From JBJXHB01 sp046160725 (lineage in GTDB: Bacteria > Pseudomonadota > Gammaproteobacteria > Burkholderiales > Burkholderiaceae_C): 13,608 nt of DNA. Shown here in pieces: positions 5,700 to 12,481 of the stretch. The notes under the pieces were generated by a model. That model was not told the DNA's origin. It was given only the letters and a program-made list of their open reading frames with translations, and did no database searches. Within the stretch, counting starts at the first letter, position 1; each line of letters opens with the position of its first letter. Where the stretch lies: contig JBJXHB010000024.1 in NCBI GenBank assembly GCA_046160725.1, positions 1 to 13,608 of the forward strand, read 5' to 3'. A program made the position numbers and the translations under genes.

Positions 5700-8600
5700 T
5701 CACACCTTGGCAGGCTCCTTCTGCACGGGCTGTGCCTTGACGACGCGCTCGCTGTCGGCCTCCAACGCCTTCAGTTGCTTCTCCAGTTCGTCAAAGCGCT
5801 CTTCGTCGACAAGAGGCAGCAACTCGCGGTAGCGCATGCGCAGGTCGCGCGTCGGCTTGGCGTCGGGCTTCAGCTCGTTGATGTCGTCCAGCACGGCCGC
5901 CAGGCGCCGGGCATAGGCATCGCGGCGCGCCTCCTGCCGTTGTGCCGGGTCAAGCCGGTCCAGCCCCTCGGCCGATTCCTCCAGGGACACCAGCATCTTC
6001 AGGTCGCCAAGGCGAGCCTTCAGACTCGCCGAGTCCTTGCCGCCCAGCCGGAAGTAGGCCTTGGTGCCGCCCAAGCGCTGGTACTCCAGCCACATGGCGG
6101 CGTAATCCAGCTCCTCGCTCTTCTGCAGCTCGCGGTCCGGCGGAAGCTCTTTGCGCATCTCCTGCAGGACAGCTTGCAGCCTGTTGGCCGGTGGCGCCAC
6201 CAGGTTCGGCTCGTCCAGCTTGCCCTTTGCCTTCGCCGCCGCGCGGACCACACCGAGCGCGTCGTACAGGGTCTCGTGGCGGATCTTCTTGAGCAGGTCC
6301 TCAGGCTGCCCCAGCTCCTGCAGCATTCGGTCAAGCTGGCGGCGCAGCGCCGGGTTCTCGATCTTGAACTTGTAGATCTCCAACACCTCGTTGGGCTTGC
6401 GGCGGCACCACTCCGAGAAGTTCTTCGCCGGCTCCCCACCCATCCAGCCCAGGCCCTGGACGGCCTGCCGCAAGCGCGCGAAGTCGGGCTGATCGTCCTT
6501 GATGGCCTGCAGTTCCTTCTCTGTGGCTCCCTTGTGCTTGGCTTCGTTGTACTTCTTCTTCCGCTCGTCATCTGACGCCAGTTCCTGGTCCTCCATGTCG
6601 GACAGCTGGCGCCGCGCCGCGGTGCGCGCCTTGGCCTGGCTGATGGCGCGCTGGAAGGCCTCGGCCTGCTTCTCGGGCGGCGAGTCGAAGATGTCCTCGG
6701 CGCCCATCTGGTAGGCGTCGAACAACTCGTCCACCGTCAGCTCGGCTGCGGCCTGCTGCAGGAACTGGATGGACCGGCGCGTCAGCTCCAGGTTCTCCGG
6801 GGGCACCATCTCGCCCAGCTTCTGGTCCGGGTACAGCTCGGCCATGGCCTGCATCGACTCCTGCATGCCCTTGACCACGGCATCCGGGTCGAGCTTGCGG
6901 ATCTTGGCCACCATCTCGGGCGTCATCTTTTCCTGGCTGGCCGGCAGGCTGGCCAGCACGTTGCCGCCCAGCCGGCCGCGGCGGGCGTTCAGCCCCTCGC
7001 GCGACGGCACCGCCAGGCCATGGTCGATCGGCACCAGTTGCGGTGGCGGGGCGTTGGGGTCCTTCGGGTCGCCCTTGGCGCCGGTGACCATGAAGTTGTT
7101 CTCGTGGCGGTCGCAGTTCAGCGTGATGAGGTCCAGCACGGCCAGGCTCTGCACGTTCTCCTTCGGTATGCGGGCCAGCAGGCCGGGGTCCTTGTTCTTC
7201 AGCGATCCGAGTCCGCCGTCGGACTTGGAGAAGTGCTGCATCGACCCCAGGCGCTGCTCGTCGTAGGTCCGGCTGTCGGTCGGGTCGGATTGCGGCAGCT
7301 TGGCGTTGTCGATCTTGACCAGCGCCGTCTCGGGCACCCCGGTGTTCAGCCCGATCATCGACTGCAGCTGGTCGGAGACGACCTTGCTGAGGACCTCGCG
7401 CGGGGCCGACCCGCCAGGGGGGAAGCCGGTGATCGTCTGCTCCATGTCGCAGGGCTTGAAGATGAATTTCTTCTTCTTGTCCTTGAGCTTCGGGTCGCTG
7501 AAGTCCAGCGCCTCCACCCACCAGGCACCGGACTCGCCGGACTCGCCCGAGTCCAGCGGGCTGGCCGGCATGTCGCCTTCCTCGAACAGCACCTTGGAGT
7601 ACAGCGCCGCGGCCTGGGTCTGCTTCTTCAGGTCCCATTGGTCCGGCGGACCGAGTGCCTCGAACTCGCGCTTGATCTTGTACTGCTGCAGCATCTTCAT
7701 CGTGCTGCTGGCGATCTGGTGCTTGCGCTGGTTGGCCTTGTCCTGCTTCTGGTCGGCCGAAAGGTCGCGCTTGTGGTGGTCGAGGTAGACCTGGGTGTGG
7801 CCGATCATCTCCAGCACCAGGTTGTCGTAGGCCAGCGAGTTCTCGTGGGCGCCCTTGCGCAGATCCTCGAACAGCTGCTCGAAGTTGCCCAGCGCCTTCA
7901 GGAAGAGCTTGAACTCCGGGCCCGGCTTGAGCCCCTCCTTGGCATAGGCCTCGGCCTTGCCCACCGGAAAGTACTTGTCGGCTTTCACCGCATCGAGCGC
8001 CTCGCCCAGCCGCTTGGCCCGCGCGGTGTTCTTCTGCTGGCGCAGCGTCTCGGCGAATTCGGCAAAGTCCTGCTGCTCGTCGCGCCCGGTGGGCTGGCTG
8101 TTGTCGCTGGACGGGGCCGGCTTGTTCAGGTGCTTCAGGGCCATCTGCACCAGCGTCTGCAGGTTGGCGATGTCGGTCGCGGCCTTGTCGTAGTTGCTCT
8201 CCTGCAGGTGCTTGGCCGCCTTGGCCTTGAGCTCCTTGAGCTTGGCCGCGGCCACCGGCGAGGCCAGGGCCTGCTTGTAGGCGGCGTCCATGTCCTTCAG
8301 CTGCTTCAGCAACAGCGCGGCCTGGGGGTTCAGCCCGCTGGGCTGGGCCTGCACGGGCGGCTGGGGTTGCGGCTGCGGTTGCGGCTGCGACACGACGGGC
8401 TCGCCCAGGGCCTGCACGCCCTGCTCGGGCTCCTCCGGCGCGGCCTCGTCGATCACCACCTCGACGCCACGCAGCGCGAAGTCCGCCGCCACCTTCTTGA
8501 TGTCCTTGACCAGCTTGGACGGGACCGCGCCGGCGACGCTCACGCGCAGTTCCTGGCCGGCACCCTTGGCGTCGTACAGGCCGATGCGGCCGTGGCAGAA

Positions 8601-8780
8601 CGGCTTGGCCGGTGCCTTGCCGCTCAGCGCCTTGGTGATGTCCGACGCGGCCACCTTGGACTTGTCCATCAGGAACGGCTGGTTCTCGCCGTACCAGAAG
8701 CACATCCGGTCCTTGGGCGCGCAGTTCTGGCGGTCCGGCTTCTTCATCATCGTGAAGCCGTCCTTGGTGGTCATGGTCAT
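5700..8780 (-). CDS. Large protein with a PI3/PI4-kinase-fold catalytic domain
   Basis: Encodes 1026 residues. The ATG at 8780 is chosen because AGGAG lies 8 bases upstream. The central domain has PI3K/PI4K-type motifs in the right order: SGESGESGAWWVE (411-423) as glycine loop, FIFKPCD (439-445) with nucleotide lysine Lys442, REVLSKVVSDQL (461-472) then GVPET (481-485), LDLITLNCDRHENNFMV (549-565) with Asp557 and Asn562, and VPIDHGLAVP (583-592) with metal-binding Asp586. All key catalytic residues are present, so an active kinase or related transferase is predicted; lipid, protein and small-molecule substrates are all possible. Residues 1-112 form an unrecognised domain with Cys20, Cys27 and Cys62-His63. 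A Gln-Pro repeat (132-141) follows, then helical Lys/Glu-rich sequence (150-370). The C-terminus (725-1026) is strongly charged and probably coiled-coil. No signal peptide or membrane segment is visible. It is probably transcribed with the upstream sigma/kinase genes. The fold call is by motif; the function is unknown. Confidence 0.82.
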   Translation of the reverse strand: MTMTTKDGFTMMKKPDRQNCAPKDRMCFWYGENQPFLMDKSKVAASDITKALSGKAPAKPFCHGRIGLYDAKGAGQELRVSVAGAVPSKLVKDIKKVAADFALRGVEVVIDEAAPEEPEQGVQALGEPVVSQPQPQPQPQPPVQAQPSGLNPQAALLLKQLKDMDAAYKQALASPVAAAKLKELKAKAAKHLQESNYDKAATDIANLQTLVQMALKHLNKPAPSSDNSQPTGRDEQQDFAEFAETLRQQKNTARAKRLGEALDAVKADKYFPVGKAEAYAKEGLKPGPEFKLFLKALGNFEQLFEDLRKGAHENSLAYDNLVLEMIGHTQVYLDHHKRDLSADQKQDKANQRKHQIASSTMKMLQQYKIKREFEALGPPDQWDLKKQTQAAALYSKVLFEEGDMPASPLDSGESGESGAWWVEALDFSDPKLKDKKKKFIFKPCDMEQTITGFPPGGSAPREVLSKVVSDQLQSMIGLNTGVPETALVKIDNAKLPQSDPTDSRTYDEQRLGSMQHFSKSDGGLGSLKNKDPGLLARIPKENVQSLAVLDLITLNCDRHENNFMVTGAKGDPKDPNAPPPQLVPIDHGLAVPSREGLNARRGRLGGNVLASLPASQEKMTPEMVAKIRKLDPDAVVKGMQESMQAMAELYPDQKLGEMVPPENLELTRRSIQFLQQAAAELTVDELFDAYQMGAEDIFDSPPEKQAEAFQRAISQAKARTAARRQLSDMEDQELASDDERKKKYNEAKHKGATEKELQAIKDDQPDFARLRQAVQGLGWMGGEPAKNFSEWCRRKPNEVLEIYKFKIENPALRRQLDRMLQELGQPEDLLKKIRHETLYDALGVVRAAAKAKGKLDEPNLVAPPANRLQAVLQEMRKELPPDRELQKSEELDYAAMWLEYQRLGGTKAYFRLGGKDSASLKARLGDLKMLVSLEESAEGLDRLDPAQRQEARRDAYARRLAAVLDDINELKPDAKPTRDLRMRYRELLPLVDEERFDELEKQLKALEADSERVVKAQPVQKEPAKV

Positions 8781-8788
8781 GGTGCGGT

Positions 8789-8793
8789 CTCCT
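8789..8793 (-). promoter_or_regulatory. Ribosome binding site of the PI-kinase-like gene
   Basis: On the minus strand AGGAG precedes the ATG at 8780 by 8 bases. It is the clearest Shine-Dalgarno sequence in the minus-strand block and rules out the upstream in-frame start at 8855, which would add 25 non-conserved-looking residues and span the hairpin. Confidence 0.75.
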
Positions 8794-8841
8794 GGAGTCG
8801 GGTGCGGGAAGGGCAACCGAACCCCACGAACGGCCACCCCC

Positions 8842-8864
8842 CCACCGCATGCCAAGGGCGGTGG
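8842..8864 (-). repeat. Perfect 7-bp inverted repeat between kinase and PI-kinase-like genes
   Basis: CCACCGC (8842-8848) and GCGGTGG (8858-8864) are exact reverse complements around a 9-base loop. The structure lies in the 98-base gap after the Ser/Thr kinase stop. On the minus-strand transcript it is followed by a G-run rather than a U-run, so it is not a classical intrinsic terminator. It may be an mRNA-stability or processing stem, a partial attenuator, or a protein-binding site. The seven-C run at 8837-8843 overlaps its left arm. Confidence 0.5.
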
Positions 8865-8878
8865 CAGACCCCAAGCTA

Positions 8879-11809
8879 TCAGGGCCTAGGGTTTGTCCCA
8901 GGTTCGCGGGCGGCCATGGCCGCGGCCAACGTCTGGGTGGCGGCGCGCACCGGCGACTGCGGATGGTGGCGCTGCAGCAGGGACTGCGCCGCCGCCAGGC
9001 TGGCACGGGCGCCGGCGGCATCGCCGCTGCCCCAAAGGGCCTCGGCCAGGGCCACCTCGCGCCGTGCCAGGTCCGGGTGCAGCGGGCCGTGGCGTTCGCG
9101 CTGCCGGTCGCGCGCGGCGCGCAGCGGCCCCACGGCCTCATCGGGCCGGCCCTCGGCCAGGTGCCACTGGCCCGAGAGGTGGTCGTGCTCCATGCGCTGC
9201 TGGGCGCCCAGTTGCTCGGGCGGTGTCGGCAGGGCACGCAGTTGCGTCGCCGCCTCGCCCAGGCGGCCCTCGGCCAGGGCGAGCTGCGCCTGCTGCAGCA
9301 TCGAGTCGATGCGGTCGCGGTGCCCCGGCGGCAGCCGGGCGGCCCGGCCGCTGTCGGCCTGGTCCACCAGGCCGCGGGCCTCGCCGGCGCGGCCGTTGAG
9401 CAGCAGCCAGCGCGCGAGTGCCCACTCCGCCCGCGCCACGGCAATGTCCGCCGGCTGCAGGCGCTCGCGGCGGATGGCCAGCGACTCGCGAAAGGCGTGC
9501 TCAGCCGCTGGGTCGCCCAGGCCCATCAGCGCGCCACCGATGTTGTTGTGGGAGATGGCGATCCGAATGTCACGCGGGCCGGCCGCTCGAACGTAGATCT
9601 CCATCGAGCGCCGGTAGTTCGCCAGCGCCTCGGCCGTGCGCCCGGTGTCCCGTTGCACCACCGCCAGCTCGTGCAGGGCGTCGGCGGCGAGTCGGCTGTC
9701 GGCACCATACAAGGCCACCTGGCCGGCCACCAGCTGCTCCAGCAGCACCAGCGCCTCGTCGTAATGCTGCCGCTCCGCCAGTACCGGGGCCAGGGCATGG
9801 ACGGTGTTGAGCACGATCGGGTGCTGGGGCGGCAGCTGCGCCTGCTTGATGACCAGGGCCGTGCGGAGATGGCCCAGCGCCGCCTCGGCCCGGTCGGCCC
9901 GCTGCTCCAGCATGCCCAGGTTGTGCAGGCTGCCGGCCAGGTCCAGGTGCTGGCCCCCCTGGCGCGCGCGGCGGATGTCGATGGCCCGCTGCAGTTGCCG
10001 CCTTGCCTCGTCATGCTGGTCGTTGCGCGCCAGCACCCAGCCCAGGGTGTTGTGGGCGTCGGCCATCTCCAGGTCACCGGTCGGCAGGCGCGCGGCCCGC
10101 AGCGCCAGCGCACGCCGCGCCGGTGCCACCGCATCGGCATGCCGGCCGCTGTTGGCCAGCAGGATGGCCTGGCGGCTGAGCAGCTCGGCCTCCTTGAGCG
10201 GGCGGTTGAGCTGGGCCGCGCCCTCCAGCGCCACGGCCTGGCCATAGAGCTGCGCCGCCTCAGCGTTGCGGCCCAGGTTCTCGTACACCCGGGCCAGGGT
10301 GCCCTTCATCGCCGACTGCAGTGCCGGCTGGTCGCGCAGCTGGGTGTCGATGCGGTCACGGCCCTTGTCGACCAGCGCCGCGGCGGGCAGGTCCGGCCGG
10401 CCACCGTGCTTGGGGTCCGCACCTTCGAAGATCGAGACCATGAAGTCGCTGACCTGGGCGGTGGTGTCGGCCTGGGCCTGCGCCTCCCGGCGCGCGGCAT
10501 CGGCGCGGGCGGTCTCCGCCAGCGCGCGCTGCTCGGCGGCACGCGCCTGCTCGGCCGCCAGGCGTGCCGCGTCGCGCTCCCGTTGCGCCTCGGCGCCGGC
10601 GGCGGTGGCGCGGTCGCGCTGCGTCAGCGCCTCGGCGCGGGCCTGCTCGGCGGCCCGCTGCTGGGCACGTGCCGTCGCCTCGGCCTGCACGGCTCGGTCG
10701 CGCTCCTGCGCCAGGCGCAGGACGAAGGCGGTGCTCAGCGCCAGCGCGGCTACGCCGGCCAGCAGCAGCGGCCAGCGTCGGCGCACCAGCTTGCGGCCGC
10801 GATAGGCCAGGGCCGGCGGCAGGGCCTGCAACGGCTGGTGGCGCTGCAGCCGCTGCAGGTCCGCCTGCAACGCATCCACCGTGGGATAGCGATGCTGCGG
10901 CAGCTCGGCGCAGGCGCGCGCCACGATGGCGCGCCATTCGTCCGCCCGCCCGGCGGCGTCCGGCGCCGCCGACAGCAGCTCGTCCAGCAGCCGGCCCAGG
11001 CTGTAGACGTCGCTGACGGCGCTGGCCTGCAGCCCGGCGCGCTGCTCCGGGCGGGCATAGCGGGGCGTCATCGACGCGGTGTCGTTGCCCTCGACCCCCT
11101 GCAGCTGCGCGATGCCGAAGTCCAGCAGCATGGCGCGGTCGTCGGGGCCGACCAGCACATTGGCCGGCTTGATGTCGCAATGCACCACCAGCTGCCGGTG
11201 GGCATGGGCGACCGCCCGCGCGACCTGGTCGAACAGCGCCAGCCGCTGCACCATGCCGAGCTGTTGTTGCTCGCACCAGGTGTCCACGCGCAGGCCCTGC
11301 ACGAACTCCATCACCAGATACGGGCGGCCCAGCGGCGTGGTGCCGCCGTCCAGCAGGCGCGCAATATGCGGATGGTTGAGCGAGGCCAGGATGCGCCGCT
11401 CCCGGGCCAGCTGCGCCAGCCCGGCCTCGCCCGGCTGGCCGCGCAGCAGCTTGATCGCCACCCGCTGCTCGTACAGGCCGTCGGCCCGCGCCGCGCCGAA
11501 GACATGGCCCATGCCGCCCTGGCCCAGCTCGGCCTCCAGCCGCCAGGGCCCCAGCCGGTCGCCGGGCTTGAGCTCCGCCGCCGCGGCACCGGCCATGGCC
11601 GCGGCCAGAGGCGCCGACACCCGCGTCACGGCCGAGCGGTCCTGTGCCACCAGGGCCATCACCCGCGCGCTGTCCGCATCGGACGCCCCGAGATGCGCCA
11701 GGTGCGCGCGGCAGGCGGCCTCATCGGGCAGGTCCGCCACGGCATCGAACAGCGCCTTGATGCGCGCATGGTCGGCCGCGCTGCGGCCCGCACCGGCCGC
11801 GGTCGTCAT
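8879..11809 (-). CDS. Membrane-anchored Ser/Thr protein kinase with coiled coil and TPR array
   Basis: Encodes 976 residues. The kinase domain spans about 87-325: LGQGGMGHVFG (95-105) P-loop, VAIKLL (117-122) with Lys120, VVHCDIKPANVLV (208-220) catalytic loop with Asp212, LLDFGIA (228-234), TPRYARPEQ (248-256) activation end. Cys211 replaces the usual Arg of HRD. A basic stretch and one transmembrane helix (about 345-366) follow. Then comes an Ala/Arg/Glu/Gln-rich coiled coil (367-450) and repeated TPR-like units to the C-terminus, for example 584-612, 627-655, 711-739 and 753-781. By topology the kinase is cytoplasmic and the TPR part probably periplasmic. The architecture is typical of kinases encoded beside ECF sigma factors in Proteobacteria. 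Its ATG overlaps the sigma stop (ATGA). GGAGG lies only one base upstream, within the last sigma codons, favouring reinitiation. It likely senses a signal and controls the sigma factor or downstream targets by phosphorylation (inference). Confidence 0.92.
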   Translation of the reverse strand: MTTAAGAGRSAADHARIKALFDAVADLPDEAACRAHLAHLGASDADSARVMALVAQDRSAVTRVSAPLAAAMAGAAAAELKPGDRLGPWRLEAELGQGGMGHVFGAARADGLYEQRVAIKLLRGQPGEAGLAQLARERRILASLNHPHIARLLDGGTTPLGRPYLVMEFVQGLRVDTWCEQQQLGMVQRLALFDQVARAVAHAHRQLVVHCDIKPANVLVGPDDRAMLLDFGIAQLQGVEGNDTASMTPRYARPEQRAGLQASAVSDVYSLGRLLDELLSAAPDAAGRADEWRAIVARACAELPQHRYPTVDALQADLQRLQRHQPLQALPPALAYRGRKLVRRRWPLLLAGVAALALSTAFVLRLAQERDRAVQAEATARAQQRAAEQARAEALTQRDRATAAGAEAQRERDAARLAAEQARAAEQRALAETARADAARREAQAQADTTAQVSDFMVSIFEGADPKHGGRPDLPAAALVDKGRDRIDTQLRDQPALQSAMKGTLARVYENLGRNAEAAQLYGQAVALEGAAQLNRPLKEAELLSRQAILLANSGRHADAVAPARRALALRAARLPTGDLEMADAHNTLGWVLARNDQHDEARRQLQRAIDIRRARQGGQHLDLAGSLHNLGMLEQRADRAEAALGHLRTALVIKQAQLPPQHPIVLNTVHALAPVLAERQHYDEALVLLEQLVAGQVALYGADSRLAADALHELAVVQRDTGRTAEALANYRRSMEIYVRAAGPRDIRIAISHNNIGGALMGLGDPAAEHAFRESLAIRRERLQPADIAVARAEWALARWLLLNGRAGEARGLVDQADSGRAARLPPGHRDRIDSMLQQAQLALAEGRLGEAATQLRALPTPPEQLGAQQRMEHDHLSGQWHLAEGRPDEAVGPLRAARDRQRERHGPLHPDLARREVALAEALWGSGDAAGARASLAAAQSLLQRHHPQSPVRAATQTLAAAMAAREPGTNPRP

Positions 11810-12402
11810 GCCTCCAGGCCGCGGCCGAGCTGCTCGCTGAGCCAGGCCCGGCCGAAGCGCAGCTCGCGGTCGACCGTGGGCACCGAGCAGCCCAGCACCT
11901 CGGCGATGTCGGCACGCTCCAGGCCGGTGATGTAGGTCAGCTCGATGACGCGTGCACAGCGCGGGTCGACCTCGGCCAGCTGGTCCAGCAGCGCGTCCAG
12001 CGTCAGCAGGTCCGCCGCCATGGACTCCTCGCCCAGCTCAGCGCTGGTCAGCGTGATCTGCAGGGCGTCGCCGCCGCGCTTGTCCGCCTGCCGGGCCCGG
12101 GCATGCTCGCGCAGCACGCTGCGCATGTGCAGCGATACGGTGGCGAAGAAGTGCGCCCGGTCCCGCCATTCGTAGGGTGCCTGCAGCAGCCGCAGCATGG
12201 CCTCGTTGACGAGGTCGCCGCGCGCCAGCGTGGCGCTGTCCCAGCCCCGCAGGCGCGACGCCGCCATGCGGTTGAACTCGCCCTGCAGCGCCTGCGCCAG
12301 CCGCGCAAAGGCCTGCGGGTCACCGCCCTTCCAGGCCTGCAGCAGCAGCGTCATCGACTGCAGCGTGGCGCCCGGCGGGGCGGTGGTGTGGCCTTGGCTC
12401 AT
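11806..12402 (-). CDS. ECF-type RNA polymerase sigma factor (Sigma70_ECF / TIGR02999-like)
   Basis: Encodes 198 residues. Region 2 is recognisable at about 20-105 (LLQAWKGGDPQAFARLAQAL, then RGDLVNEAMLRLL and the WRDRAHFFATVSLHMRSVLR block). Region 4 is at about 134-192, with the helix-turn-helix LERADIAEVLGCSVPTVDRE (161-180). The HFFATVS and DLVNEA signatures are typical of the sigma family that sits beside TPR-containing Ser/Thr kinases and lacks an anti-sigma gene. It would direct RNA polymerase to a dedicated promoter set, probably including its own operon. ATG at 12402 is taken as the start; an internal ATG at 12354 is a shorter alternative, and neither has a clear RBS. It overlaps the kinase gene by 4 bases. 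The gap to the upstream oxidoreductase is 79 bases, with no recognisable promoter. Confidence 0.92.
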   Translation of the reverse strand: MSQGHTTAPPGATLQSMTLLLQAWKGGDPQAFARLAQALQGEFNRMAASRLRGWDSATLARGDLVNEAMLRLLQAPYEWRDRAHFFATVSLHMRSVLREHARARQADKRGGDALQITLTSAELGEESMAADLLTLDALLDQLAEVDPRCARVIELTYITGLERADIAEVLGCSVPTVDRELRFGRAWLSEQLGRGLEA

Positions 12403-12481
12403 GACGGCCGGATTGTGGGGTGGCGCCGCAGCGGGGCGATGCCGGCTGTCGGGGCGCCGACCGCGTGTCCGGGACCGCCGC

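Noticed and set aside
8360..8390. Tandem repeat array that might suggest a CRISPR or minisatellite
   Set aside because: It is the in-frame coding repeat for Gln-Pro units in the large protein, too short and without spacers.
8781..8855. Upstream start giving the PI-kinase-like protein 25 extra residues
   Set aside because: AGGAG with 8-base spacing supports ATG 8780, and the extension would start inside the hairpin loop.
6568..9444. 958-codon minus-strand open frame in another frame of the PI-kinase-like gene
   Set aside because: It overlaps two well-supported genes and is Arg/Ala/Gly/Pro-rich with no motifs.
7020..9596. 858-codon plus-strand open frame opposite the PI-kinase-like and kinase genes
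   Set aside because: Leu/Val/Gly-rich translation is the complement of the Lys/Glu/Gln-rich real protein; it crosses two genes and has no family signature.
8849..11935. 1028-codon plus-strand open frame opposite the Ser/Thr kinase
   Set aside because: The minus strand encodes a complete kinase and TPR protein; the antisense frame is a GC-driven shadow running into the sigma gene.
12422..12469. GGCGCC palindromes flanking a possible stem between the oxidoreductase and sigma genes
   Set aside because: Each hexamer is self-complementary and pairing does not extend beyond six bases; frequent in GC-rich DNA.
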